Position numbers and translations under genes: made by a program. From Elstera sp043721315 (GTDB lineage Bacteria > Pseudomonadota > Alphaproteobacteria > Elsterales > Elsteraceae), in assembly GCA_043721315.1 (NCBI GenBank), contig JAYSQZ010000077.1, positions 59,794 through 123,793 of the forward strand: a DNA stretch of 64,000 nt. Reading direction: 5' to 3'. Under the pieces are notes generated by a model. The model was not told where the DNA came from. It made no database searches and saw only the letters and a list, made by a program, of their open reading frames with translations. Positions 1 through 8,031 of the stretch are shown in pieces (position 1 is the first letter of the stretch; each line of letters opens with the position of its first letter).

Positions 1-190
1 AAGACAGGGCGAGCACATAGAAATCGAAATCGCCCGGTTGGCCGCGCGCCGCAGCCTCCCCCTCTCCCCGGCCTCGATCCGGGCAGGGTGCGGGCGTGGA
101 CAGCCGCTCGGGAAGCTGGCAGTGGGGCTGTTGGGCAAAACCCGGAGGCGCAAGGCTCACGAGCAGCAGCAGCAGGAGCAAACGAAGCAT
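1..190 (-). CDS. Ribonuclease T2 family protein, N-terminal part (cut by window edge)
   Basis: The reverse strand from the ATG at 190 gives a 63-residue N-terminus that runs off the window. It opens with a signal peptide (MLRLLLLLLLVSLAPPGFA) predicted to be cut after the FA-Q junction. It reaches FDFYVLALS at the edge, which matches the start of the RNase T2 fold; in that family this strand continues into WSP and a cysteine. Two cysteines (CQLP and PCPD) precede it. The family cleaves single-stranded RNA in the periplasm or outside the cell using two conserved His motifs, which lie beyond the window. It lies 50 bases downstream of the LytTR gene on the same strand. The family call is good for so short a piece, but catalytic competence cannot be judged. 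Confidence 0.72.
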   Translation of the reverse strand, partial: MLRLLLLLLLVSLAPPGFAQQPHCQLPERLSTPAPCPDRGRGEGEAAARGQPGDFDFYVLALS

Positions 191-239
191 AAGATTAGTC
201 TAGCGCTTTTCACGAAGCGCGAACAGCATGGCGGTACGT

Positions 240-1091
240 TTACGACGAAATCCGCGTGTTTCCCGAAGACGCGCTTGGGTTTTCTCGTGGGTCTGGTACC
301 TCGAACCCATGCCCCACGTCATCCCCCTTCCGGCCCCCCGGCAACCACCCTTCCGCCACCAGTGCGGGCCGATAGGTGCGCCCAACGGGTACGCGCCGTC
401 CATCGGTGAGAATCAACTCCCAGCCGCTTTTACCGCGTTCGGCCCCGGCAAGCGCCGCGCGGGCCACCCACCAACTTCTATGAACCTGCGCTCCCGGCAC
501 CGCCCGCAACTCCGCCACGGCATCGCGCAAGCGCATCAAGATCAGGGCGTTGCCCAAGGATGTATGAGCGCGCAGGTAATGGTCTTCCATCTCAAGGCAC
601 AGCACCTGCGTGCCGAGAGTTGGCGGAAGCCGATCAAAGAAAGGCGATGTTTCGGGAGCAGGGGCAACGGTTTCGGCAGGCGGGCGGGCCGTATTTTTGG
701 GGCGAGTTTGGAAAAACCACGCCGCGCTGGTGCCAATCAGCATCAACACGGCCACATTGGGCAGTTCCTGCCAGAAGCCCATTTCGGCGACGACCTTCGG
801 CGGCGCAATCAGCGGCAACAGCAGTTGCACAACGAGGGTTAGCAGCGGCGTTACCAGGGCCGTCGCCGTCAGCACATAGACCGGGCCGGAGTGACCCCGC
901 CAGCGGATGGGGAGCAGCAGCGTGGTCAGCGCCGACAGGCCCGTTCCCGCCACGACCGAGGTGATCCAGAACATCAGACGATCGGGTAGGGGCGCGCCAT
1001 AGCTACCGAACGGCCCGAGAAATGCCAGAAACACCCCAACCCCCGCCGCTACGACAAAGAGCATTCTGAACCTTGCTGGAGATAGTTCCAT
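240..1091 (-). CDS. Membrane-anchored LytTR-type DNA-binding regulator
   Basis: A 283-residue protein. Residues 10-125 hold four hydrophobic spans, the first ending in LGPFGSYGAPL, which is typical of membrane-anchored LytTR regulators. A linker follows, then a LytTR domain at about 155-250 (EMEDHYLRAHTS, MRLRDAVAEL, VHRSWWVARAA, LTDGRRVPVGRTYRP). LytTR domains bind DNA with a beta fold; membrane forms are thought to sense envelope or small-molecule cues, but no ligand can be named here. The tail after 255 is low-complexity and charged. The ATG at 1091 overlaps the start codon of the divergent DUF2306 gene. An internal ATG at 1064 with AAGG upstream is a possible alternative, but it would remove the basic residues before the first span. 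Confidence 0.85.
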   Translation of the reverse strand: MELSPARFRMLFVVAAGVGVFLAFLGPFGSYGAPLPDRLMFWITSVVAGTGLSALTTLLLPIRWRGHSGPVYVLTATALVTPLLTLVVQLLLPLIAPPKVVAEMGFWQELPNVAVLMLIGTSAAWFFQTRPKNTARPPAETVAPAPETSPFFDRLPPTLGTQVLCLEMEDHYLRAHTSLGNALILMRLRDAVAELRAVPGAQVHRSWWVARAALAGAERGKSGWELILTDGRRVPVGRTYRPALVAEGWLPGGRKGDDVGHGFEVPDPRENPSASSGNTRISS

Positions 1092-1590
1092 GACCCTCGA
1101 TCCTCTTACCCTGCACGTCGCCAGCGCGGTTTTGGCGCTCGGATGCGGCGCTATCCTTTATGCTCTGCCGCGTAAAGGCAATGCCTGGCACCGCCGCTTG
1201 GGCATTCTCTCTGCCTTCGGGCTATTCGTGACCGGGGCAACCGGGCTGCTGCTTTATGGGCTAACCGGGGGGTTCAATTTTCTGCATGTTCTGTCGCTGG
1301 TAACGCTGGTGGCCGTGAGTATCGGAACTTTCGCGTTAATGCGGTGGCGGCGCACGCGCAACCCCACCTGGCTGATTATTCATTACCGCAGTATGTCTGG
1401 CGCGTACACTGGGCTGCTGATCGCGCTGGCGCTTCGAGTGCTTCCCGGCATTCTCGGTGAGAGCCTGCGGGAGATCATCTTTCCGGCAACGATTGTGCTG
1501 TTGATTGTCACTCAGGGCGGGATGGAGCTTCTGGATCGGCTGATCTGGCGGCCCACGTATGCCGGCGCGGCCAAGCCGAGTAAACTCTAA
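1090..1590 (+). CDS. DUF2306-type small integral membrane protein
   Basis: A 166-residue protein with four predicted membrane spans and the DUF2306 hallmarks: an early His in TLHVASAVLALGCG, the RKGNAWHRRLG motif after span 1, a central HVLSL and a HYRSMSGAY segment. Conserved histidines within the spans suggest a cofactor or metal site, but the family has no proven function. GGAG lies about 9 bases before the ATG. The start codon shares the palindrome CATG with the start codon of the divergent LytTR gene, so the two genes have no intergenic space and are probably controlled together. The stop overlaps the tail-to-tail stop of the following reverse-strand gene. Confidence 0.75.
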   Translation: MTLDPLTLHVASAVLALGCGAILYALPRKGNAWHRRLGILSAFGLFVTGATGLLLYGLTGGFNFLHVLSLVTLVAVSIGTFALMRWRRTRNPTWLIIHYRSMSGAYTGLLIALALRVLPGILGESLREIIFPATIVLLIVTQGGMELLDRLIWRPTYAGAAKPSKL

Positions 1591-1919
1591 CGCTCTTCCC
1601 AGCGCTTATAGGCTGCCGTGGCAAGAACCCAGGGTTCGTAATACAGGCCGTTGCCGAGATGCTCTTGGGCGAACTGTTGCGCTTGGAATGTCACTTGAGC
1701 GGCCACAAGGGCGAGGCCCTTGGCGCGGCGGCGCTGGCGCGGGTCGGCTAAATCTTCCTGCTCGCTGTCAAGATCGAAGGTGGGGCGAGCCGTGTGTGCC
1801 CCCGCCGTCGCCTCTTCGGTGCGTTTCTCGTCCTGATGCTCTTCCGCCTCCGGCTGACGGCGGCGAATGGGCCGGGCCGGGGCGACCGGCTGGTAGGTGA
1901 TGGGGGTGATCGCGACCAT
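1587..1919 (-). CDS. Conserved hypothetical protein, 110 residues
   Basis: Not recognised. The first 55 residues are charged and probably disordered (Arg-rich RRRQPEAEEHQDEKR). The C-terminal half is ordered-looking and helical: KGLALVAAQVTFQAQQFAQE, then HLGNGLYYEPWVLATAAYKR. This resembles short uncharacterised proteins seen in alphaproteobacteria. No signal peptide or membrane span. It converges on the DUF2306 gene with overlapping stops, and lies 27 bases after the phaR stop on the same strand, so it may share a transcript with phaR. Codon use matches the host. Confidence 0.6.
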   Translation of the reverse strand: MVAITPITYQPVAPARPIRRRQPEAEEHQDEKRTEEATAGAHTARPTFDLDSEQEDLADPRQRRRAKGLALVAAQVTFQAQQFAQEHLGNGLYYEPWVLATAAYKRWEER

Positions 1920-1946
1920 CGTAGCGCCTGCCGCCCGGCTGGAGAC

Positions 1947-2594
1947 TTAGGGCTTGTCGGCTTTGGTGCCGGGGTTTAACCGTTCAATCTGCGCTTGCAG
2001 CGCATCCAACTGCCGTTTTAGGTCCAACACCTGAACGGGTTGGCCTGCCGACGCGGGACCCGCTTGCGGTTTGCCGTCACTGCCCACGCCCGGCGCGCCG
2101 AAGGGGGTGAACATCCGCATCGCCCGCTCGACCATAGCAATATTCTGCTTGCTCATGTGATCGAAAGAGCCAAACGGAAACAGGCTGCCGAAGGATTCTT
2201 GAAAATATTGGCGCATTTCCCCCTGATTGCGGGCGAAGCTCTGCATAGCCGTTTCAAGATAGCTTGGTACCAGCCATTGCATATTATCGCCATAAAGGCC
2301 GATCAATTGACGCAAGAAGCTGATGGGGAGCATGTTTTGCCCCTTGCTTTCCTCTTCCACAATAATCTGCGTGAGCACTTGCCGAGTGATGTCGTCGCTG
2401 GTTTTAGCGTCATAGACGACAAAATCCACATCGTCCTTCACCATTTGGCACAGGGTATCGAGTGTCACATAGCTAGAGGTTGCTGTATTATACAGGCGGC
2501 GATTGGCGTATTTCTTGATCGTAATCTGCCGCTTAGAATCGCTTCCCGTTGCTTGGGCCGATGCGTGCGGGGAAACCGATTGCGGGTTTGACAT
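1947..2594 (-). CDS. phaR: Polyhydroxyalkanoate synthesis repressor PhaR
   Basis: A 215-residue transcriptional repressor of PHA-granule genes; in the known family it also binds PHB itself and so couples phasin expression to granule formation. The N-terminal DNA-binding domain spans residues 25-85 (IKKYANRRLYNTATSSYVTL, DDITRQVLTQIIVEEE), followed by the PHB-accumulation regulatory domain (FLRQLIGLYGDNMQWLVPSY). The C-terminus has a short coiled coil (LDLKRQLDALQAQIERL). The ATG at 2594 is preferred because GGGAAGG sits 7 bases upstream; an in-frame start 30 bases earlier lacks a better site. PHA synthase and thiolase genes are not in the window. Confidence 0.93.
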   Translation of the reverse strand: MSNPQSVSPHASAQATGSDSKRQITIKKYANRRLYNTATSSYVTLDTLCQMVKDDVDFVVYDAKTSDDITRQVLTQIIVEEESKGQNMLPISFLRQLIGLYGDNMQWLVPSYLETAMQSFARNQGEMRQYFQESFGSLFPFGSFDHMSKQNIAMVERAMRMFTPFGAPGVGSDGKPQAGPASAGQPVQVLDLKRQLDALQAQIERLNPGTKADKP

Positions 2595-2707
2595 CACGTA
2601 ACCTTCCCTTTGGGCGTCTCTCATTTTTCGTTAGCGAAGAGTGTAGCATAGATTCGCGTTCGTCAAACTGCCGCATTGCACAAACCCCAATCAGGCGCGC
2701 GGGGGGC

Positions 2708-2736
2708 GCCCTCCTCCCTCAGGCAGGGGGGAGGGC
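2708..2736 (-). terminator. GC-rich inverted repeat after the periplasmic cyclophilin gene
   Basis: Arms of 12 bases (2708-2719 and 2725-2736) pair with one mismatch around a 5-base loop. The hairpin begins 8 bases past the stop of the cyclophilin gene at 2744. No T run follows on the reverse strand, so a strong intrinsic terminator is doubtful; it could protect the 3' end of the message. The rest of 2595-2743, upstream of phaR, shows nothing else recognisable. Confidence 0.4.
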
Positions 2737-2743
2737 AGGCACA

Positions 2744-3304
2744 TTATTTCTTATCGGCTTGAATAGAGGCGCTCACGATTTTATCCGGGTTGGCGACCAC
2801 GCCGTTGCGGCCAGGATCGCCCTTCCGCAATTTATCGACGGCATCCATGCCCGACGTTACCCGGCCCCAGATGGTATATTGCCCATCGAGGTTCGGCGCG
2901 TCCGAGAAGCAGATGAAGAACTGGCTATCGGCTGAATCCGGGCTTTGGGCGCGGGCCATTGAAACCGTGCCGCGCCGATGCTTCTCAGAGCTAAACTCGC
3001 GCGGTAGCTTCATGCCTGAACCGCCCATGCCCGTGCCGGTAGGGTCGCCGCCTTGGGCCATGAACCCGTCAATCACGCGGTGAAACACCACGTTATTGTA
3101 GAAGCCCTGGCGCACAAGCTCGCGAATACGCGCGACGTGCTTGGGGGCTAGGTCCGGCCGCATTTCGATCACGACCGGGCCTGTGGAAAGCTCCAGCACG
3201 AGGATATTTTCAGGCGCGGGAGCCGCCATCGCAGGCAGCGCCAGCAGCGATAGGCTGACGGCCCCCGCGAGCAGCAGGCGGCGGGAGAGGTTATTCAGCG
3301 ACAT
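2744..3304 (-). CDS. Peptidyl-prolyl cis-trans isomerase, cyclophilin type, exported
   Basis: A 186-residue cyclophilin with a cleavable signal peptide (RRLLLAGAVSLSLLALPAMA, cut before APAPENI), so it acts on proline bonds of proteins folding in the periplasm. Core motifs of bacterial short cyclophilins are present: NNVVFHRVIDGFMAQGGDPT (catalytic Arg in FHRV), MARAQSPDSADSQFFI, and NLDGQYTIWGRVTSGMDAVD. Its ATG lies inside the 3' end of the cytosolic paralogue with a 14-base overlap, so the two are translationally coupled. The pair probably arose by tandem duplication followed by gain of a signal sequence. Confidence 0.92.
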   Translation of the reverse strand: MSLNNLSRRLLLAGAVSLSLLALPAMAAPAPENILVLELSTGPVVIEMRPDLAPKHVARIRELVRQGFYNNVVFHRVIDGFMAQGGDPTGTGMGGSGMKLPREFSSEKHRRGTVSMARAQSPDSADSQFFICFSDAPNLDGQYTIWGRVTSGMDAVDKLRKGDPGRNGVVANPDKIVSASIQADKK

Positions 3305-3782
3305 CGGCGGCCACCTTCAGCGAGACGATTTGATCCGGGTCTTTCACCGAACCCGAGCCGGGGGCACCGCGCTTAATCGTGTCCACATGCTCAAGCCCGT
3401 CGATCACTTGGCCCCACGCCGTATATTGCCCGTTCAGGTGCGGTGTTGTGCCAAAGCAGATGAACCATTGGCTATCGCCGCTATCCGGGCTTGCGGCGCG
3501 CGCCATGGAGCAGGTGCCTTTCACGTGCTTGCGGTCGTTGAACTCCGCCTTCAGCTTCTTGCCCGAGCCGCCCGAACCGCTGCCGGTAGGATCGCCAGTT
3601 TGCGCCATGAAGCCTTCGATAACACGGTGGAACACGATGCCATCGTAAAAGCCTTCGCGAACCAATTCTTTAATCCGCGCCACATGGTTCGGCGCGCTCT
3701 CCGGGTAAAGCTCGATGGTCACGCGGCCATCTTTCAACTCCAGAAACAGCGCATTTTCGCGATCATTTATTGAGTGGGTCAT
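3291..3782 (-). CDS. ppiB: Peptidyl-prolyl cis-trans isomerase B, cytosolic cyclophilin
   Basis: A 163-residue cyclophilin without a signal peptide, so cytosolic. Motifs match its neighbour: YDGIVFHRVIEGFMAQTGDP, GSGSGGSGKKLKAEF, MARAASPDSGDSQWFI and LNGQYTAWGQVIDGLEHVD. The Trp in QYTAWGQV is the residue that confers cyclosporin binding in many cyclophilins; the bacterial relevance is unknown. First gene of the two-cyclophilin unit. The AT-rich ParA-like gene ends 25 bases upstream, so the original promoter may have been displaced when that gene arrived. Confidence 0.92.
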   Translation of the reverse strand: MTHSINDRENALFLELKDGRVTIELYPESAPNHVARIKELVREGFYDGIVFHRVIEGFMAQTGDPTGSGSGGSGKKLKAEFNDRKHVKGTCSMARAASPDSGDSQWFICFGTTPHLNGQYTAWGQVIDGLEHVDTIKRGAPGSGSVKDPDQIVSLKVAADVAE

Positions 3783-3806
3783 TTCAACATCTCACAGATT
3801 CTAAGG

Positions 3807-4865
3807 TTATTCTATCGAGTTCACAAAACTCTGGATATTTGGTTGTTGTCTATCCAGTTGGGATTGATTGACAACAATCTTTCTACCCGTAATTTCGTAG
3901 CGACCTGCTGTTAGTTTGTTGATTGGTATTCCGAGTGCACCCGAAACCACAGATGCCGTATTGGCATCATTGATTTCATATTGGAACATCTTCCTGAAAT
4001 CTACCCTGTTGCTGGGGGCGGGTCCGCCTTTAGGATGGATATAGAATTTTCCGGAGTTGCTGGTCCAGACGGACCAGATTTCCTGACCAATATCGGTGAC
4101 AACGGTCTTAAACGCGCTGGCTGATGAGTTATTCATTTGAGTTAATCTATTTCCAACGTAACAGTATAACTGCGGTACTGACAGCCTCCATCTTTCCGAA
4201 TTCAGGTGAAATTCAGATTTTGCGGACCCCGGCATTCTTACAATACCGTAGATCAGTGACAAGACCGCTTTGACGGCTCGTTTTGATGAACCATCAGCAG
4301 AAAATGGAATTATTAATCGGTCTGATGCTGACAAAGCAAGTTCTGTATGGATTGTAAAACTTGGATTGCAGTCAATGAAAACCGTAGAGTTTTCAACATT
4401 CCAAGACTTTCTGACGTCAGAAATTAAATCTGACAACCAAGTATGCACAGTTCTCCAGGCGTCCTGAGGGCCTGGATTGCACGCGCCTGATATCCTACTA
4501 GACTGTAACTCCAAAGTCTCATCACCTACAACGAGGTATAGATTTTCAGGTGTATTACCATTGAAATTCTTAACATTCGTAAGGTAGCTTGCGCCACTTA
4601 AAGGATTTACGTAAGGGCTAACAATTCTATCTTCAATATATCCAGATATTGTCTTTCTAGGGATCTGTGTGGAAAGAATTTCAAGGTTCTTTTCACCATC
4701 AATCATTCCGCCAAGCAGCATACTTGAGGAATTGGCTTGTGGACACATGTCAATTACGAGAATTTTTTCATTTGGGTGAGTGCGCGCATACTCGCACGCA
4801 ATCTGAAATGTCAGATAACTTTTCCCAACTCCCCCTTTATTATTCCAAAGTGCATAAATAGCCAT
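3807..4865 (-). CDS. Orphan ParA/MinD-like ATPase (352 residues), probably horizontally acquired
   Basis: Deviant Walker A motif at residues 8-16 (NNKGGVGKS), Walker A' segment LVIDMCPQANSS with Cys where most ParA proteins have the second Asp of DxDPQ, and a switch-II-like FIDCNPSF followed by ALSASDRLIIPFSADG. These mark a dimerising P-loop ATPase of the ParA superfamily, which bind DNA, membranes or partner complexes. The C-terminal 150 residues match nothing I recognise. No ParB, no parS-like repeats and no plasmid genes accompany it. The gene is clearly more AT-rich than polA and ppiB on either side. The ATG at 4865 is chosen because GGAG lies 6 bases upstream; an ATG 12 bases earlier has no such site. 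A 9-base direct repeat, CATCTCACA, occurs at both ends (3788-3796 and 4863-4871). Role unknown. Confidence 0.8.
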   Translation of the reverse strand: MAIYALWNNKGGVGKSYLTFQIACEYARTHPNEKILVIDMCPQANSSSMLLGGMIDGEKNLEILSTQIPRKTISGYIEDRIVSPYVNPLSGASYLTNVKNFNGNTPENLYLVVGDETLELQSSRISGACNPGPQDAWRTVHTWLSDLISDVRKSWNVENSTVFIDCNPSFTIHTELALSASDRLIIPFSADGSSKRAVKAVLSLIYGIVRMPGSAKSEFHLNSERWRLSVPQLYCYVGNRLTQMNNSSASAFKTVVTDIGQEIWSVWTSNSGKFYIHPKGGPAPSNRVDFRKMFQYEINDANTASVVSGALGIPINKLTAGRYEITGRKIVVNQSQLDRQQPNIQSFVNSIE

Positions 4866-4971
4866 CTCACACTCCATAGCTCAGTTAGGCAGCTCAAATT
4901 GGCACACAAAGACCGCTTACTGTTACGATAAATCCACCACTCGACATAATTATGAAAGGGTTAGTCGGTCT

Positions 4972-7776
4972 TTAATGCGCTGAAGCCCAGGTCTGGCCGA
5001 CCCCGGCTTCACAAATCAGCGGCACTGATACCACAGACCCGGCGGCGTTTTCCATCACTGGGCGCAGCATGGCAATGGCGTCCTCGATATGGCTATCTGG
5101 CACCTCGAACAAAAGCTCGTCGTGAACGGTCAGGATCATTTTTGCCGGAAGTTTGGTTTCGGCGAGCGTCGCGGAAACCTTAATCATCGCGCGCTTCATG
5201 ATGTCGGCGGCGGTGCCTTGCAGGGGGGCGTTGATGGCTTGGCGTTCGGCGAAGCTGCGGCGGGCGGCGTTTTTATCGGCAATTGTCGGTACCCAGCAGC
5301 GCCGCCCGAACAGGGTTGTGACGAACTGATGCTCTTTGGCGAACGCCTTCATTCGGTCCATATACGCCCGAATACCGGGGTAGCGCTCGAAATACGCCCG
5401 GATGAACGCCTGCGCTTGGCCCTGGCTAACGCCGATATTCTGGGCAAGGCCGAACGCGCTCATGCCGTAAATAATGCCGAAGTTGATGGCTTTCGCCTTA
5501 CGCCGGGTTTCCTTATCCATCGTCTCCAACGGCACATCGAACACCTGGGAGGCCGTAAGGGCGTGAATATCCACGCCAGCAGCGAAGGCTTCTTTCAGCG
5601 CGTCGATGCCCGCGACTTCGGCCAACAGGCGCAATTCGATCTGGCTATAGTCGATGGCAATCAGTTTATGCCCGTCCGGCGCAATGAAGGCTTCGCGGAT
5701 TTTGCGGCCTTCTTCAGTGCGGATAGGGATATTCTGCAAATTCGGATCGGACGACGACAACCGCCCCGTGGTGGTCAGCGCCAGGGCGAAGCTGGTGTGA
5801 ACCCGGCCTGTGCGCGGGTTGATTTGTTCCACCAGGGCGTCGGTATAGGTCGATTTCAGCTTCGCCAACTGCCGATAATCCAGCACCAGCCCCGGTACTG
5901 GGTGGGCGGCGCGCAACTCTTCCAGCACGTCTACAGAGGTTGAATAATTATCGGTTTTGCTGGTCTTGCCCTGGTCGGCGAGGCCGAGTTTGCCGAACAG
6001 GATTTCGCCTAATTGCTTTGGCGAGGCGATGTTGAACACTTCCCCCGCCGCGTCGTGAATCTGGCTTTCCAGCACTGCCATGCGTTGCCCGAAATCGGTG
6101 GACAGTTCGCGCAGGCGGGTGCGGTCCAGTAGCGCGCCAGTGGTTTCCATCGCCGTGATGATCGTTGGGATGGGCCGGTCGATGCTCTCGTAAAGATGCA
6201 CTTGCCGCTCCAGCAGCAACCGTGCTCTCAGCACCGAATGCAGGCGCAGGGTAACATCGGCATCTTCGGCGGCATAGGCGAGGGCGCGGTCCAGCGCCAC
6301 TTCGGCAAAGCCTATCCGCTTCTTGCCCTTACCGCAGACTTCCTCATAGGAAATGGTCGTAATGCCAAGGTGGCGGTCGGCCAACTCGTCCATTCCATGC
6401 CCGTGCTTGCCGCCATCGAGCACATAGGACAACAGCATCGTATCGTCGTAAGGCGCAATCGCCACGCCGTATTTTTCGAGCACGACCATATCGTACTTCA
6501 GATTCTGGCCGATTTTGAGCACGCTTTGATCGAGCAACAGCGGTTTCAGCGCGTCCAGCGCCTCGATCAACGGAAGCTGCTGCGGGCGGTCGCCGCCGAG
6601 ATCGAGTTGCCCGCCGGGCGTTCCGTGGCCGAGCGGGATATAACAGGCTTCCCCCGGTGCGACCGCCAACGAAATGCCGACGAGGCTTGCGGAGGCGGCA
6701 TTGAGGCTGGTCGTTTCCGTATCGAACGCCACAGTGCCAACCGCATGGGCGCGGGCGATCCAATGGTCCAGCCGGTCGCGCGTTTGCACAAGTTCGTAAT
6801 TCCGGGGAGCATCGACGGGCATCGGCAGCGTTACACTGCCGGAAGCGGGAGCGACGGTGGGGGCGGGCGTGGCAGCGGCGCGGGCAACGGCGAGTTTCAC
6901 CCCCTCCGGCCCGAGTAGTTTTGAGAGCAGCGAGCGAAAATTCTGTGTAATCAGAAATTCTTTCAGCACGTCCGCATTGGGCGTGCGCTTATCAAGCTCT
7001 GGCAATGCCACCGGCAGGGGGGCGTCTTCGCGCAGGCGCACAAGTTCACGCGAAATGCGGGCAAGATCGGCATGGTCGATCAGGCTTTGGCGGCGTTTGG
7101 GTTGTTTGATTTCCCCCGCCCGCGCCAGCAGCGTATCGAGATCGCCATAAAGATTGATCAGCTCGGCGGCGGTTTTCTGGCCGATACCCGGCACGCCCGG
7201 CACATTATCGGTGCTATCGCCCATGAGCGCCTGCACATCGACAACTTTTTCCGGCGGAACCCCGAACTTCTCCAGCACTTCCGCCACGCCAATCGGCTTG
7301 TTCTTCATCGGATCGAGCAGCGACACACCGGGGCGAATAAGCTGCATCAAATCCTTATCGGAGGAGACGATAATCACATCGCCGCCTTCCGCGATTTCGG
7401 CGGCGGCATAGGCGGCGATCAAATCGTCGGCCTCGAACCCCTCAAGCTCAATCGCGGGGACGTTGAAGGCGCGCGTCGCCTCCCGGATCAGCGCGAACTG
7501 TGGGATTAAATCCGCCGGCGCGGGCGGGCGGTGCGCTTTGTACTGCGGATAAAGCTCGGTGCGAAACGACTGGCGCGACACATCGAAAATCACCGCGACC
7601 CGCTCGGCCCCCGCATCGCCCAGCAACCGCGCCAGCATATTGGTGAAGCCATAGACGGCGTTCACCTGCACGCCATCAGGGCGCGACATGGGCGGCAGCG
7701 CGTGATAAGCGCGAAAAATAAAGCCCGAGCCATCGACGAGATAGAGAGTCTTGCCCGTGATTGTGTTCTGGGTCAC
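4972..7776 (-). CDS. polA: DNA polymerase I
   Basis: A 934-residue three-domain enzyme for Okazaki-fragment processing and repair synthesis. Residues 9-290 form the 5'-3' flap nuclease (LYLVDGSGFIFRAYHALPP, GFEADDLIAAYA, SSDKDLMQL, GDSTDNVPGVPGIGQKTA). Residues about 320-520 form the 3'-5' exonuclease; the DTETT motif near residue 350 is intact, so proofreading is likely active. The polymerase domain carries motif A DYSQIELRLLAEV, motif B RRKAKAINFGIIYGMSAFG and motif C LTVHDELLFEVP. The start is GTG, 4 bases after the stop of the zinc-finger gene, so translation is probably coupled. Normal host composition, in contrast to the AT-rich genes on either side of the polA/zinc-finger pair. Confidence 0.97.
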   Translation of the reverse strand: MTQNTITGKTLYLVDGSGFIFRAYHALPPMSRPDGVQVNAVYGFTNMLARLLGDAGAERVAVIFDVSRQSFRTELYPQYKAHRPPAPADLIPQFALIREATRAFNVPAIELEGFEADDLIAAYAAAEIAEGGDVIIVSSDKDLMQLIRPGVSLLDPMKNKPIGVAEVLEKFGVPPEKVVDVQALMGDSTDNVPGVPGIGQKTAAELINLYGDLDTLLARAGEIKQPKRRQSLIDHADLARISRELVRLREDAPLPVALPELDKRTPNADVLKEFLITQNFRSLLSKLLGPEGVKLAVARAAATPAPTVAPASGSVTLPMPVDAPRNYELVQTRDRLDHWIARAHAVGTVAFDTETTSLNAASASLVGISLAVAPGEACYIPLGHGTPGGQLDLGGDRPQQLPLIEALDALKPLLLDQSVLKIGQNLKYDMVVLEKYGVAIAPYDDTMLLSYVLDGGKHGHGMDELADRHLGITTISYEEVCGKGKKRIGFAEVALDRALAYAAEDADVTLRLHSVLRARLLLERQVHLYESIDRPIPTIITAMETTGALLDRTRLRELSTDFGQRMAVLESQIHDAAGEVFNIASPKQLGEILFGKLGLADQGKTSKTDNYSTSVDVLEELRAAHPVPGLVLDYRQLAKLKSTYTDALVEQINPRTGRVHTSFALALTTTGRLSSSDPNLQNIPIRTEEGRKIREAFIAPDGHKLIAIDYSQIELRLLAEVAGIDALKEAFAAGVDIHALTASQVFDVPLETMDKETRRKAKAINFGIIYGMSAFGLAQNIGVSQGQAQAFIRAYFERYPGIRAYMDRMKAFAKEHQFVTTLFGRRCWVPTIADKNAARRSFAERQAINAPLQGTAADIMKRAMIKVSATLAETKLPAKMILTVHDELLFEVPDSHIEDAIAMLRPVMENAAGSVVSVPLICEAGVGQTWASAH

Positions 7777-7780
7777 GGAA

Positions 7781-7972
7781 TTAATGGCCCGCGTGGCTTT
7801 TCGCGCCCTCTCTCAGCACATATTCCCGCCCGCAGTAAGGGCATTCCACCCGGCCCCCCGCCTCGATATTGAGATAGACGCGCGGATGCCCCAGCGCCCC
7901 GCCGTCGCCATCGCACGGGATAGTGGAGGTATCAACCAGAATGGTTTCGACCGGCTTATGGGCGGCAGTCAT
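7781..7972 (-). CDS. Zinc-finger domain protein, CHCC type (NDUFS6-like)
   Basis: A 63-residue protein with the CHCC zinc-finger pattern: Cys20 (TIPCDGDGGALGHP), His29, and the pair Cys44/Cys47 (VECPYCGREYVL). The fold is that of the C-terminal domain of mitochondrial complex I subunit NDUFS6, and free-standing copies are common in alphaproteobacteria. The bacterial role is uncertain; a part in complex I is inferred by homology only. GAAAGATT lies just before the ATG. It is directly upstream of polA, with a 4-base gap between its stop and the polA start codon. Confidence 0.88.
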   Translation of the reverse strand: MTAAHKPVETILVDTSTIPCDGDGGALGHPRVYLNIEAGGRVECPYCGREYVLREGAKSHAGH

Positions 7973-8031
7973 GGCGGAATCTTTCCTCGGGGGCCAAAGT
8001 TGGTAGGATCATAGCGGAGCTTGAGGCGGGA

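Noticed and set aside
4880..4905. tRNA-like D-arm sequence TAGCTCAGTTAGGCAGCTC
   Set aside because: No anticodon arm, T-arm GTTCGAATC or acceptor pairing could be found around it.
4908..4973. Inverted repeat AAAGACCG/CGGTCTTT after polA as a terminator
   Set aside because: The stem is only 8 bases with a 50-base loop, and the right arm lies in the polA stop region; chance is likely.
5089..5943. Forward open frames opposite polA
   Set aside because: They are shadows of polA, with no ribosome-binding site and atypical composition.
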